Assembly (NCBI RefSeq): GCF_014489615.1
Contig: NZ_CP060825.1
Coordinates: 1,233,001 to 1,297,000, forward strand
DNA from: Streptomyces genisteinicus
Lineage (GTDB): Bacteria; Actinomycetota; Actinomycetes; Streptomycetales; Streptomycetaceae
DNA: 64,000 nucleotides
Direction: 5' to 3'
Position 1 is the first letter of the stretch. The number at the start of each line of letters is the position of its first letter. Shown here piece by piece: positions 42,980 through 52,198 of this stretch. Under the pieces are notes generated by a model. That model saw nothing but the letters and a program-made list of their open reading frames with translations, searched no databases and was not told the DNA's origin. The translations under genes and the position numbers were made by a program.

Positions 42980-44524
42980 GTGACCGACGCACCCACCACC
43001 ACGTCCTCCCACGGCACCGGGCCGTTCATCGCGGCCATCGACCAGGGCACCACGTCCAGCCGCTGCATCGTCTTCGACAAGGACGGCCGGATCGTCTCGG
43101 TCGACCAGAAGGAGCACGAGCAGATCTTCCCCAAGCCGGGCTGGGTCGAGCACGACGCCGCCGAGATCTGGACCAACGTCCAGGAGGTCGTCGCCGGCGC
43201 GATCCGCAAGGCCGGGATCACCGCCGCCGACGTCAAGGCGATCGGCATCACCAACCAGCGCGAGACCACCCTGCTGTGGGACCGCCGCACCGGTGAGCCC
43301 GTCCACAACGCCATCGTCTGGCAGGACACCCGCACCGACGCCCTCTGCAAGGAACTCGGCCGCAACGTCGGCCAGGACCGCTTCCGCCGCGAGACCGGCC
43401 TGCCGCTGGCCTCCTACTTCGCCGGCCCGAAGGCCCGCTGGCTGCTGGACAACGTCGAGGGCCTGCGCGAGCGCGCCGAGCGCGGCGACATCCTCTTCGG
43501 GACCATGGACTCCTGGGTCATCTGGAACCTGACCGGCGGCACCGACGGCGGCGTGCACGTCACCGACGTCACCAACGCCTCGCGCACCATGCTGATGAAC
43601 CTGCACACCATGGAGTGGGACGACAAGATCCTCCAGTCCATGGAGGTGCCCGCCGCGATCCTCCCCGAGATCCGCTCGTCCGCCGAGGTCTACGGCACCG
43701 CCAAGGGCGGCGCCCTCGACGGCGTCCCGGTCGCCTCCGCGCTCGGCGACCAGCAGGCCGCCCTCTTCGGGCAGACCTGTTTCGCCAAGGGCGAGGCCAA
43801 GTCCACCTACGGCACCGGCACCTTCATGCTGATGAACACCGGTGACCAGCCGGTCAACTCGTACAACGGCCTGCTGACGACCGTCGGCTACCGCATCGGC
43901 GACGAGCAGGCCGTGTACGCGCTGGAGGGCTCCATCGCCGTCACCGGTTCGCTGGTGCAGTGGATGCGCGACCAGATGGGCCTGATCAACTCCGCCGCCG
44001 AGATCGAGACCCTGGCGCTGTCCGTCGAGGACAACGGCGGCGCGTACTTCGTGCCGGCCTTCTCCGGCCTGTTCGCCCCCTACTGGCGCTCCGACGCGCG
44101 CGGCGTGATCGCCGGCCTGACCCGGTACGTCACCAAGGCGCACATCGCCCGTGCCGTGCTGGAGGCCACCGCCTGGCAGACCCGTGAGATCACCGACGCC
44201 ATGACCAAGGACTCCGGCGTCGAGCTGACCGCGCTCAAGGTCGACGGCGGCATGACCTCCAACAACCTGCTGATGCAGACGCTCTCGGACTTCCTGGACG
44301 CCCCCGTGGTGCGTCCGATGGTGGCCGAGACCACCTGCCTCGGCGCCGCCTACGCCGCCGGCCTGGCCGTCGGCTTCTGGCCCGACACCGACGCGCTGCG
44401 CGCCAACTGGCGCAGGGCCGCCGAGTGGACTCCCCGTATGGAGGCCGACCGGCGCGAGCGCGAGTACAAGAACTGGCTCAAGGCCGTGGAGCGGACCATG
44501 GGCTGGCTCGACGAGGAAAACTGA
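42980..44524 (+). CDS. glpK: Glycerol kinase
   Basis: 514 aa FGGY-family kinase forming glycerol 3-phosphate from glycerol and ATP. N-terminal phosphate loop [16 protein letters not shown] (about 17-32), glycerol-binding [15 protein letters not shown] and IVWQDTRT, and the signature [15 protein letters not shown] followed by the C-terminal ATP site [14 protein letters not shown] are all present. GTG 42980 has GCAGGAG upstream, 53 bp after glpF. Second gene of the operon (gylA). Confidence 0.96.
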   Translation: MTDAPTTTSSHGTGPFIAAIDQGTTSSRCIVFDKDGRIVSVDQKEHEQIFPKPGWVEHDAAEIWTNVQEVVAGAIRKAGITAADVKAIGITNQRETTLLWDRRTGEPVHNAIVWQDTRTDALCKELGRNVGQDRFRRETGLPLASYFAGPKARWLLDNVEGLRERAERGDILFGTMDSWVIWNLTGGTDGGVHVTDVTNASRTMLMNLHTMEWDDKILQSMEVPAAILPEIRSSAEVYGTAKGGALDGVPVASALGDQQAALFGQTCFAKGEAKSTYGTGTFMLMNTGDQPVNSYNGLLTTVGYRIGDEQAVYALEGSIAVTGSLVQWMRDQMGLINSAAEIETLALSVEDNGGAYFVPAFSGLFAPYWRSDARGVIAGLTRYVTKAHIARAVLEATAWQTREITDAMTKDSGVELTALKVDGGMTSNNLLMQTLSDFLDAPVVRPMVAETTCLGAAYAAGLAVGFWPDTDALRANWRRAAEWTPRMEADRREREYKNWLKAVERTMGWLDEEN

Positions 44525-44539
44525 CGAGGAGCAGCAACA

Positions 44540-46159
44540 ATGACCACCCTGCAGAGCGTCCCCTCCGGGACGCACCCGGCCTCCGGCTCCGTGTCCTCCT
44601 TCAAGGCCGCGAGCCGCGCCGAGACCCGGGAGCAGCTCTCCACGGCGACGTTCGACCTCCTGGTGATCGGCGGCGGCATCCTGGGCATCTCCACCGCCTG
44701 GCATGCGGCGCAGTCCGGGCTGCGGGTGGCCCTGGTGGACGCCGGCGACTTCGCCGGCGCCACCTCCTCCGCCTCCTCCAAGCTCCTCCACGGCGGTCTG
44801 CGCTACCTCCAGACCGGCGCGGTGAAGCTGGTCGCGGAGAACCACTTCGAGCGGCGGGCGGTCTCCCGCCAGGTGGCCCCCCACCTGGCGAACCCGCTCA
44901 CCTTCTACCTGCCCGTCTACAAGGGCGGGCCGCACGGCGCGGCGAAGCTCGGCGCGGGCGTCTTCGCCTACTCCGCGCTCTCCGCGTTCGGCGACGGCGT
45001 GGGCCACCTGCTCAGCCCGGCGAAGGCCGCGGCCGACGTGCCGGAGCTGCGCACCGACAACCTCAAGGCCGTGGCGGTGTACGGCGACGACCAGATGAAC
45101 GACGCACGGATGGCGCTGATGACCGTCCGCGCGGCCGTCGAGTCGGGCGCCACCGTGCTCAACCACGCCGAGGTGACCGGGCTGCGCTTCACCCGGGGCC
45201 GGGTCACCGGAGCGGAGCTGAGGGACCGGACGGACGGCACCGAGTTCGGCGTCGACGCCCGGCTCGTGCTCAACGCGACCGGCCCCTGGGTCGACCACCT
45301 GCGCCGGATGGAGGACGCGGGCGCCGCGCCCTCGATCCGGCTGTCCAAGGGGGCCCACCTGGTCCTGAAGCGCACCTCGCCGTGGAAGGCCGCACTGGCC
45401 ACCCCGATCGACAAGTACCGCATCACCTTCGCCCTCCCCTGGGAGGACATGCTGCTCCTCGGCACCACGGACGAGGAGTTCGAGGGGGACCCGGCGGATG
45501 TCGCGGTGACCGCGAAGGACACCGCGCAGATCCTCGACGAGGCCGCGTTCTCCATCCGGGACCAGCAGCTGTCGCCCGATCTGATCACCTACTCCTTCGC
45601 GGGACTGCGGGTGCTGCCGGGCGGCCCCGGCGACACCTCCAAGGCCAAGCGCGAGACGGTCGTCACGGAGGGTCGGGGCGGCATGCTGTCGGTCGCCGGC
45701 GGCAAGTGGACGACCTTCCGCCACATCGGCCGCACCGTGATGAACAAGCTGGCGGCGCTGCCGGGCCGGCCGCTCGCGGAGGACATGGAGCCCATCGCCC
45801 GGCTGCCGAGGAAGCTCCCGCTGCCCGGGATCGCGAACCCGAACGCGGTGGCCCACCGGCTCCTCGTCGACGGCGGCACCCCCGGCCCCCGGATGGCGGC
45901 GGACACGGCACGCCACCTCGCGACCCACTACGGCTCGCTGGCGTTCGACATAGCCCGGCTGGCGGCCGAGGACCCGGCGCTCGCCGGGCGGGTGCACCCC
46001 GACGCGCCGGAGATCTGGGCGCAGGTCGCGTACGCGCGGGACCACGAGTGGGCCGAGACGGCCGACGACGTGCTGCGCCGCCGCACGACGCTGACGATCC
46101 GCGGTCTGGCGACGGACTCCGTCCGCGGCCGGGTCGAGGAGATGCTCGGCGACCGCTGA
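44540..46159 (+). CDS. glpD: Aerobic glycerol-3-phosphate dehydrogenase
   Basis: 539 aa FAD flavoprotein that oxidises glycerol 3-phosphate to dihydroxyacetone phosphate at the membrane and passes electrons to quinone. FAD-binding LLVIGGGILGISTAWHAAQSG near 37-57, GATSSASSKLLHGGLRYL, and the substrate-binding DKYRITFALPWEDMLLLGTTDEEF are typical. A C-terminal helical domain follows. It starts 16 bp after glpK, closing the operon (gylB), with a strong terminator right after it. Confidence 0.95.
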   Translation: MTTLQSVPSGTHPASGSVSSFKAASRAETREQLSTATFDLLVIGGGILGISTAWHAAQSGLRVALVDAGDFAGATSSASSKLLHGGLRYLQTGAVKLVAENHFERRAVSRQVAPHLANPLTFYLPVYKGGPHGAAKLGAGVFAYSALSAFGDGVGHLLSPAKAAADVPELRTDNLKAVAVYGDDQMNDARMALMTVRAAVESGATVLNHAEVTGLRFTRGRVTGAELRDRTDGTEFGVDARLVLNATGPWVDHLRRMEDAGAAPSIRLSKGAHLVLKRTSPWKAALATPIDKYRITFALPWEDMLLLGTTDEEFEGDPADVAVTAKDTAQILDEAAFSIRDQQLSPDLITYSFAGLRVLPGGPGDTSKAKRETVVTEGRGGMLSVAGGKWTTFRHIGRTVMNKLAALPGRPLAEDMEPIARLPRKLPLPGIANPNAVAHRLLVDGGTPGPRMAADTARHLATHYGSLAFDIARLAAEDPALAGRVHPDAPEIWAQVAYARDHEWAETADDVLRRRTTLTIRGLATDSVRGRVEEMLGDR

Positions 46160-46165
46160 GACCGC

Positions 46166-46203
46166 ACCGGCCGCCGCGCACCGCCCGGTGCGCGGCGGCC
46201 GGT
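46166..46203 (+). terminator. Terminator of the glycerol operon
   Basis: Perfect 17-bp stem (46166-46182 with 46187-46203) and GCCC loop, 7 bp after the glpD stop. Confidence 0.85.
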
Positions 46204-46252
46204 CCCGTTCCCGGGAAACGGCGGCGCGGCCGGCCTCCTGGGCGGGCGACCT

Positions 46253-46277
46253 CATAATGGGGCGATACATCGGATGT
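46253..46277 (+). promoter_or_regulatory. Promoter -10 and palindrome of the FadR-type gene
   Basis: CATAAT (46253-46258) is a good -10 element. An 11-bp palindrome ACATCGGATGT (46267-46277) falls right at the expected transcription start and 13 bp before the GTG. This placement suits repression of the gene by its own product, which is inference. Confidence 0.45.
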
Positions 46278-46290
46278 CTGGAGGTCGCCC

Positions 46291-46962
46291 GTGGCTGTCA
46301 CCGACGAGGCCATCGAGAAGATCAAGGGAATGATCGTCTCGGGCACACTGCGCCCCGGCGACCGGCTGCCCAGGGAGAGCGAGCTCGCCGCGGAGCTGGG
46401 GCTCTCCCGCAACTCGCTGCGGGAGGCCGTGCGGGCGCTGGCGCTCATCCGCATCCTCGACGTCCGCCAGGGCGACGGCACCTACGTCACCAGCCTCGAC
46501 CCGCAACTGCTGCTGGAGGCGCTGAGCTTCGTGGTGGACTTCCACCGCGACGACACCGTGCTGGAGTTCCTGGTGGTCCGACGCATCCTGGAGCCGGCGG
46601 CCACGGCGATGGCCGCGTCGCGCATCGGCGAGGAGGAACTGGACGCACTGGCGGCCCAGTTGGACGCGCTGGGCCCCGAGCCCTCCGTCGAGGAACTGGT
46701 CGCGGCGGACCTGGAGTTCCACCGGGGCATCGTGGGGGCCTGCGGCAACTCCGTGCTGTGCTCGCTCCTCGACGGGCTGTCGGGCCCCACCACCCGGGCC
46801 CGCGTATGGCGCGGGCTGACCCAGGAGGACGCCGTGAGCCGCACCCTCCAGGAGCACCGGGCGATCCTCGCCGCCCTGCGCGACCGGGACGCCGAGGCGG
46901 CCCGCGCCTGGGCGACGGTGCACGTGGCCAGCGTGGAGCAGTGGCTGCGGACCACGCTCTAG
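46291..46962 (+). CDS. GntR/FadR-type transcriptional regulator (FCD domain)
   Basis: 223 aa. N-terminal GntR winged HTH (about 5-68, AIEKIKGMIVSGTLRPGDRLPRESELAAELGLSRNSLREAVRALALIRIL) is followed by an all-helical FCD ligand domain (about 85-215). The domain has the metal-binding pattern DLEFHRGIVGACGN and ends with a conserved EHRAIL and AARAWATVH His. These regulators respond to organic acids or acyl-CoA. GTG 46291 has GGAGG 6 nt upstream. It lies behind the glycerol operon but has its own promoter; a link to glycerol metabolism is not shown. Confidence 0.9.
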   Translation: MAVTDEAIEKIKGMIVSGTLRPGDRLPRESELAAELGLSRNSLREAVRALALIRILDVRQGDGTYVTSLDPQLLLEALSFVVDFHRDDTVLEFLVVRRILEPAATAMAASRIGEEELDALAAQLDALGPEPSVEELVAADLEFHRGIVGACGNSVLCSLLDGLSGPTTRARVWRGLTQEDAVSRTLQEHRAILAALRDRDAEAARAWATVHVASVEQWLRTTL

Positions 46963-47124
46963 AGGGCCGGGCGGACCCGGCGCGGACGGGGCGGAGGGCT
47001 TCCGGGTCCCGGGGGTTGACACATGCCGCGAAGTTCACCCGGCTGTGCAAGGGGGCTGCGGCGGGACACCCGCGAAGCCGTAAGGTTGTGGCCGTAACGG
47101 AGAGAACTTCGGAAGGAGGCCTGG

Positions 47125-48321
47125 GTGATCGAGCTCGAGGGGGTACCCGAGCTGATCGACCCGGTCATGGTGGCCGCGTTCGAGGGCTGGAACGACGCCG
47201 GCGACGCCGCCTCCACCGCGGTCGCACACCTCGACCGGGAATGGAAGGGGGAGGTGTTCGCTGCTCTCGACGCCGAGGACTACTACGACTTCCAGGTCAA
47301 CCGGCCGACGGTGTGGCTGGACGGCGGCGTGCGGAAGATCACCTGGCCGACGACCCGGCTGTCCGTGGTGCGCATCGGCGGTGACAAGCCGCGCGACCTG
47401 GTCCTGGTGCGGGGCATCGAACCCTCCATGCGCTGGCGTTCGTTCTGCAACGAGATCCTGGGCTTCGCCCACGAGCTGGGGGTCGAGATGGTGGTGATCC
47501 TCGGTGCCCTGCTCGGCGACACCCCGCACACCAGACCGGTCCCGGTCAGCGGGATCACCTCGGATCCGGAGCTCGCCCGCACGATGGACCTGGAGGAGAC
47601 CCGCTACGAGGGCCCGACCGGCATCGTCGGCATCCTCCAGGAGGCCTGCACCCACGCCGGGGTCCCCGCGGTGAGCCTGTGGGCCGCGGTCCCGCACTAC
47701 GTCTCCCAGCCGCCCAACCCGAAGGCGACGCTGGCCCTGCTCAACCGGCTCGAGGACCTGATCGGCCTGCGCATCCCGCTCGGCGAACTGCCGGAGGACG
47801 CGCGCGCCTGGCAGCTGGGCGTGGACCAACTGGCCGCCGAGGACAGCGAGGTCGCCGAGTACGTGCAGACCCTGGAGGAGGCGCGGGACACCGCCGAGCT
47901 GCCCGAGGCCTCGGGAGAGGCCATCGCCCGCGAGTTCGAGCGGTACCTGCGCCGGCGCGACGGCTCGGGTCCCGGCGGTCACGCGACCGACGGCGGCGAC
48001 GGCGGCTCGTACCTGCGGGACACGGCGAGCGGCCGGACGCGTCCGCCGATGCCGCCCCGGTCCGAGCGCGACGCGGAGGGCGAACGCGGCGACGGCGACG
48101 AGCCGTCCCCGGAGGCCCGGACGGCGGCGGACGCACAACCGGAGGCCGGGCCGGACACGACGCCGGACGCACAGCAGGAGGCGCGGCCGGACACGACGCC
48201 GGACGGGCAGCCGGACACCGGCGGCGGCGCGGACCGCGACGACGGCACCCGGCCGGGCACGGGCCGCGGCACCGGGCGGGACGGCGACCCGGACACGGCG
48301 GACGGGTCCTCCGAGGACTGA
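47125..48321 (+). CDS. PAC2-family protein with long disordered tail
   Basis: 398 aa. Residues 1-285 are a PAC2 domain (proteasome-assembly-chaperone-2 fold): VMVAAFEGWNDAGDAASTA, RGIEPSMRWRSFCNEIL, GALLGDTPHTRPVPVSG and VSLWAAVPHYVSQPPNPKATLALL. Actinobacterial members have no proven role. The last 110 residues are acidic and disordered, with a 12-residue motif repeated in tandem (DAQ-PEAGPDTTP, DAQ-QEARPDTTP). GTG 47125 has GGAGG 8 nt upstream. Convergent with mshC. The presence of a proteasome 20 kb away is suggestive but does not show a link. Confidence 0.88.
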   Translation: MIELEGVPELIDPVMVAAFEGWNDAGDAASTAVAHLDREWKGEVFAALDAEDYYDFQVNRPTVWLDGGVRKITWPTTRLSVVRIGGDKPRDLVLVRGIEPSMRWRSFCNEILGFAHELGVEMVVILGALLGDTPHTRPVPVSGITSDPELARTMDLEETRYEGPTGIVGILQEACTHAGVPAVSLWAAVPHYVSQPPNPKATLALLNRLEDLIGLRIPLGELPEDARAWQLGVDQLAAEDSEVAEYVQTLEEARDTAELPEASGEAIAREFERYLRRRDGSGPGGHATDGGDGGSYLRDTASGRTRPPMPPRSERDAEGERGDGDEPSPEARTAADAQPEAGPDTTPDAQQEARPDTTPDGQPDTGGGADRDDGTRPGTGRGTGRDGDPDTADGSSED

Positions 48322-48350
48322 GAGCCGCGCCGCCCCGTCCGGGCGGCACA

Positions 48351-48394
48351 CGCACCGCGGGGGCGGCGCCGTCCGGCGCCGCCCCCGCGGTGCG
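48351..48394. terminator. Bidirectional hairpin terminator
   Basis: Perfect 20-bp stem (48351-48370 with 48375-48394) and GTCC loop between the convergent PAC2 and mshC genes. Confidence 0.88.
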
Positions 48395-48414
48395 TCACGC
48401 TGCGGGACGCCGGG

Positions 48415-49644
48415 TCAGAGCGCCACGCCCAGCAGCGCGTCCACGGTCCGGGACACGACTCCGGGCGCGCCGTCGTCGCTTCCGCCCTGCGCGCCCTGGA
48501 GCGCGGCCCAGCGGTCGACCGCGGCGAGGGCGGCGGGGGCGTCCAGGTCGTCGGCGAGGGCCGCGCGGATCTCATCGACCAGGGCGTCGGCGGAGGGCCC
48601 GTCGGGCCGGGACACGGCGGCGCGCCAGCGGCCGAGACGTTCCACGGCCTCCCGGAGCACGTCGTCGGTCCACTCCCAGTCGGCCCGGTAGTGGTGGGCG
48701 AGGAGGGCCAGCCGGATGGCGGCGGGGTCGACGCCGTCCTTGCGCAGGGCGGAGACGAAGACCAGGTTGCCCCGGGACTTGGACATCTTCTCGCCGTCGA
48801 GCGCCACCATGCCCGCGTGCACGTACGCCTTGGCGAAGGGGTGCTCGCCGGTCAGGGCGTGGGCGTGGGAGGCCCCCATCTCGTGGTGGGGGAAGACGAG
48901 GTCCGAGCCGCCGCCCTGGACGTCGAAGCCCATGCCGAGGTGGTCGAGCGCGATGGCGACGCACTCGATGTGCCAGCCGGGGCGGCCCCTGCCGAGGCTC
49001 GCGCCGTCCCAGCTGGGCTCGCCCTCACGGGCGGCCATCCAGAGCATGGGGTCCAGCGGGTTCTTCTTGCCGGGCCGCTCGGGGTCGCCGCCGCGTTCGG
49101 CGGAGAGCAGCCGCATGGCCTCGGCGTCCAGGTGGGAGACCTCGCCGAAGTGCGGGTCGGACTCCACCGAGAAGTAGACGTCGCCCTCGAGCTCGTAGGC
49201 GGCGCCGGCGTCCCGCAGCCGCTCCACGAGCGGCACGATGCCGGGTATCGCCTCCACGGCGCCGATGTAGTGGCGCGGCGGGAGCATCCGCAGGGCGGTC
49301 ATGTCCTCGCGGAAGAGCGCGGTCTCGCGCTCGGCGAGGGCGGTCCAGTCGTGACCGTCGCGGATCGCGCGTTCCAGCAGCGGATCGTCGACGTCCGTCA
49401 CGTTCTGGACGTAGTGGACCTGCCGCTTGGTGTCGAGCCACACGCGCTGTACGAGGTCGAACGCGTTGTAGGTCGCCGCGTGACCGATGTGGGTCGCGTC
49501 GTACGGGGTGATGCCGCAGACGTAGATACGGGCGACGGGACCGGGGTCGAGGGTCACGGGACCACCGGTCGCGGTGTCGTGGATCCTGAGGTCGCGGCCC
49601 TTGCCGGGCAGGGCGGGGACCTCGGAAGCGGGCCAGGCATGCAT
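48415..49644 (-). CDS. mshC: Mycothiol ligase MshC
   Basis: 409 aa cysteinyl-tRNA-synthetase paralog that joins cysteine to glucosaminyl-inositol with ATP, the penultimate step of mycothiol synthesis. YVCGITPYD (Cys43, zinc ligand), HIGH (52-55), [10 protein letters not shown] and FPHHEMGAS (zinc ligands), and EKMSKSRG near 285 are all intact. The C-terminal tRNA-binding domain of true CysRS is absent. It precedes the SCO1664-family gene on the same strand, an arrangement common in actinobacteria. Confidence 0.95.
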   Translation of the reverse strand: MHAWPASEVPALPGKGRDLRIHDTATGGPVTLDPGPVARIYVCGITPYDATHIGHAATYNAFDLVQRVWLDTKRQVHYVQNVTDVDDPLLERAIRDGHDWTALAERETALFREDMTALRMLPPRHYIGAVEAIPGIVPLVERLRDAGAAYELEGDVYFSVESDPHFGEVSHLDAEAMRLLSAERGGDPERPGKKNPLDPMLWMAAREGEPSWDGASLGRGRPGWHIECVAIALDHLGMGFDVQGGGSDLVFPHHEMGASHAHALTGEHPFAKAYVHAGMVALDGEKMSKSRGNLVFVSALRKDGVDPAAIRLALLAHHYRADWEWTDDVLREAVERLGRWRAAVSRPDGPSADALVDEIRAALADDLDAPAALAAVDRWAALQGAQGGSDDGAPGVVSRTVDALLGVAL

Positions 49645-49765
49645 GCATTGAGCCTAACCGGACGCATGTTCCGGATACGAACCGGATCACTGCTCTTGGC
49701 CGGTCGGGCCTTCTTGCGCGGCAGGACAGCCTGTGCGTACCGGCCGGGCCGCCGGTGCGTACCCG

Positions 49766-50560
49766 TCAGACCGGCGGCCAGGGGATGGCGGGCCACTCCC
49801 CGGACGGCACCGGGTGGGTGCCCGACGCGAGCAGCGCCCCGACCCTGGCCCGCAGCGCGCCGATCTCGGCGGCCGTGATCAGTTCGGCCAGACGGGTGGC
49901 GAGCGGCGCCCCCTCGGCGAGCCCGCCGTCGACCGCGGCCAGCGCCTCGGTCGCCTCGCCGGTCAGCGGTTCCCCCGCCCACCCCCACAGCAGGGTGCGC
50001 AGCTTGTCGTCGGTGTGGAAGGTGACACCGTGGTCGATCGCGCGGAGCGCGCCGTCCGCCGTGGGCAGCAGATGGCCGCCCTTGCGGTCGCCGTTGTTGA
50101 TCACCGCGTCGAGCACGGCGAGGCGGCGCAGGCGCGGGTCGTCGGCGTGGACGAGCAGCGCCGTGCGGCCCTCCCCCACGTCGGCGAGGCCGACCGCCTT
50201 CCAGCCGTCGCCCGCCTCGGGCCCGTCGACGAGGGCGAGCAGTTCGGCCCCGGGGTCCGCCTCGACCCACAGCTGCACCATGCCCCGGCCGTAGGGGCCC
50301 TCGCGCAGCACCGTGGGCGGCACCAGGCCCCACCCGGTCGCCTCGGAGAGTTCGTAGGCGGCCACCTCGCGCTGGGCGAGGGTGCCGTCGGGGAAGTCCC
50401 ACAGCGGGCGTTCGCCGGCAACGGGTTTGTAGACGCAAGTGGCCTCTGCGCCGTCGAGGGAGACGGCGCAGTACAGCACCGCGTTGGACGCCTCACGGAC
50501 CCGGCCCCGCACGGTCAGCTCGCCCTCGGTGAGCAGGACGAGCGCGTCGGCCGTGCTCAC
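49766..50560 (-). CDS. SCO1664-family protein, lipid-kinase-like
   Basis: 264 aa. The family has distant similarity to phosphatidylinositol 3/4-kinases: a Lys-bearing strand ATCVYKPVAGERPLWDFPDGTLAQREVAAYEL, a loop with DAVINNGDRKGGHLLP (catalytic-loop-like D..N) and IDHGVTFHTDD (DFG-like). It may phosphorylate a small molecule, but no substrate is known. The GTG at 50560 overlaps the DUF3090 stop (GTGA), so the pair is coupled. With DUF3090 and the phosphomutase-like gene it forms a conserved actinobacterial three-gene set next to mshC. Confidence 0.88.
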   Translation of the reverse strand: MSTADALVLLTEGELTVRGRVREASNAVLYCAVSLDGAEATCVYKPVAGERPLWDFPDGTLAQREVAAYELSEATGWGLVPPTVLREGPYGRGMVQLWVEADPGAELLALVDGPEAGDGWKAVGLADVGEGRTALLVHADDPRLRRLAVLDAVINNGDRKGGHLLPTADGALRAIDHGVTFHTDDKLRTLLWGWAGEPLTGEATEALAAVDGGLAEGAPLATRLAELITAAEIGALRARVGALLASGTHPVPSGEWPAIPWPPV

Positions 50561-51147
50561 GCCCCCCGTCGGTATCCGTTCTGGCGCGGGCATACGTGTC
50601 CTTCCGGATCGAGCGGCAGGCTGCACAGCGGGCACGGCGGGCGGCCGGCGTTCACCACGTCGAGGGCCCGTTTGGCGAACGCCCTGGCCTGGGCGCCGGT
50701 GAGCCGCACGCGCAGCATCGGCGGGCCGTTCTCCTCGTCCTGGAGCAGCCGTTCCTCGGCCTCGGCGAGGTCCTCCTCGGAGTCCGCGTCGAGTTCGACG
50801 AGCGCCTGCGCCTCGACGATCATGCGCTGTTCGTCACCGTCCCAGGCGAGTGCCATGGTGCCGACCCGGAACTCCTCCTCGACCGGGTTGTCGAGGGGTG
50901 CGGTGTCCGCGACCTCGGTCGGCGCGACGGCCGGGACGGGCGCGTTGCCGCCGGTGCGGCGCACCACCTCGTCGAGGAGTTCGTCGATCCGTTCGGCGAG
51001 CGCGGCGACCTGGGTCTTCTCCAGAGCGACGCTGGTGACGCGCCCTGCGGCGGACGCCTGCAGGAAGAACGTACGGCGTCCAGGCAATCCGACCGTGCCG
51101 GCCACGAAACGTTCCGGCGGGTCGTAGAGGAACACCTGACGGGACAC
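50557..51147 (-). CDS. DUF3090-family protein
   Basis: 196 aa. N-terminus SRQVFLYDPPERFVAGTVGLPGRRTFFLQA is the family hallmark. An acidic middle follows, then a C-terminal knuckle CPLCSLPLDPEGHVC that could bind zinc. No activity is known. The gene is always found with a SCO1664-type kinase-like gene and a phosphomutase-like gene, and here the stop overlaps the next start by 4 bp. A 235-bp gap separates it from the phosphomutase gene. Confidence 0.9.
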   Translation of the reverse strand: MSRQVFLYDPPERFVAGTVGLPGRRTFFLQASAAGRVTSVALEKTQVAALAERIDELLDEVVRRTGGNAPVPAVAPTEVADTAPLDNPVEEEFRVGTMALAWDGDEQRMIVEAQALVELDADSEEDLAEAEERLLQDEENGPPMLRVRLTGAQARAFAKRALDVVNAGRPPCPLCSLPLDPEGHVCPRQNGYRRGA

Positions 51148-51381
51148 GTTCTGTCTCCCTTGGGATCGGTCTGCGGATCGGTCGGCAGGTCGTCGGTGGA
51201 CGGGTCGCGGGCGGGTCGTGCGTCGGTCGGTCCCCGGGCCGGGCTCCGGCCGGTTCGCCGGGGCCGTCCGCCCCGCGGAACGGGCGGATGGTGCTCTGCC
51301 GGTGCCGGGCGCGGGCGTCCGGTCCCCGTCATCGCCACGGGCCTTCGGCCCGCGGCCCGTCCACCCTACTGCGCCGGGCGA

Positions 51382-52086
51382 TCACGGTGCGCCCGCGCCA
51401 CCTCCGACGACTCCCTGACCGCGGTCCTCCGTCCGGCTCTCCTCGTCCGGCTCGGGCGGCGCGAGCGAGCCGAGGTCGCCGGTGTCGCCGAGCCGCAGCA
51501 GGAAGGGGCGGGTGCGCGTCCAGCGGATCGCGGTCACCGAGCACGGCTCGACGTGGACGCGCTGGAACATGTCGAAGTGCATGCCGAGGGCCTCGGCGAC
51601 CAGGGACTTGATGATGTCCCCGTGCGAGCACATCAGGTAGACCGCGCGCTCGCCGTGGTCGCGCGTCACGCGGTCGTTCCAGTCGCGGACGGCGTCGACG
51701 GCCCGTGCCTGCATCGCCCGCATCGACTCGCCGCCGGGGAAGGCGGCCGCCGACGGGTGCTGCTGGACGACCTCCATCAGCGGTTCCCGGGCGAGTTCGG
51801 CCAGCGGCCGCCCCGACCAGTCGCCGTAGTGGCACTCGCCGATGCGGTCGTCCGTCTCCAGCGCCAGGCCGGGGCGGGCCTCCAGCAGCGGCGCCAGGGT
51901 CTCGCGGCAGCGCTCCAGCGGGCTGCTGACGACCGCCGCGAGGGGGACCCGCGCGAGCCGGCCGGGCAGCGCGGCGGCCTGCTCGCGCCCCCGCTCGTCG
52001 AGGTGGACACCGGGGGTCCACCCGGCGAGCACCCCCTCGGTGTTGGCGGTGGAACGTCCGTGCCGTACGAGGATCAGCGTGGCCAT
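51382..52086 (-). CDS. Histidine phosphatase, MSMEG_4193-type putative phosphomutase
   Basis: 234 aa. The phosphohistidine loop LILVRHGRSTANTEG (His9), SSPLERCRET (second Arg), the acid Glu in CHYGDWSGR and the second His in MCSHGDIIKS are intact, so catalysis of phosphoryl transfer is expected. The subgroup is grouped with DUF3090 and a kinase-like protein, which favours a phosphomutase or a phosphatase for one shared metabolite. ATG 52086 is used rather than a longer in-frame start. First gene of the trio, divergent from corA. Confidence 0.88.
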   Translation of the reverse strand: MATLILVRHGRSTANTEGVLAGWTPGVHLDERGREQAAALPGRLARVPLAAVVSSPLERCRETLAPLLEARPGLALETDDRIGECHYGDWSGRPLAELAREPLMEVVQQHPSAAAFPGGESMRAMQARAVDAVRDWNDRVTRDHGERAVYLMCSHGDIIKSLVAEALGMHFDMFQRVHVEPCSVTAIRWTRTRPFLLRLGDTGDLGSLAPPEPDEESRTEDRGQGVVGGGAGAP

Positions 52087-52198
52087 GGCGGCAAGCCTAC
52101 GGCCCCGCCGGCCGCGGGCGGTCCGGACCCGGGCACGGGCGGTGAGGCACCGCCCGCTGCCCGTGACGGGTGGTGTGGGCGCCGTGACCTCAGGGAAG

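Noticed and set aside
42770..46270. 1166-codon frame antisense to glpK and glpD
   Set aside because: Shadow of two well-supported plus-strand genes with conserved motifs; no domain on the minus strand.
47016..47021. TTGACA -35 box upstream of the PAC2 gene
   Set aside because: No acceptable -10 lies 16-18 bp downstream. A TAAGGT at 47081 is too far away, so I do not call a promoter.
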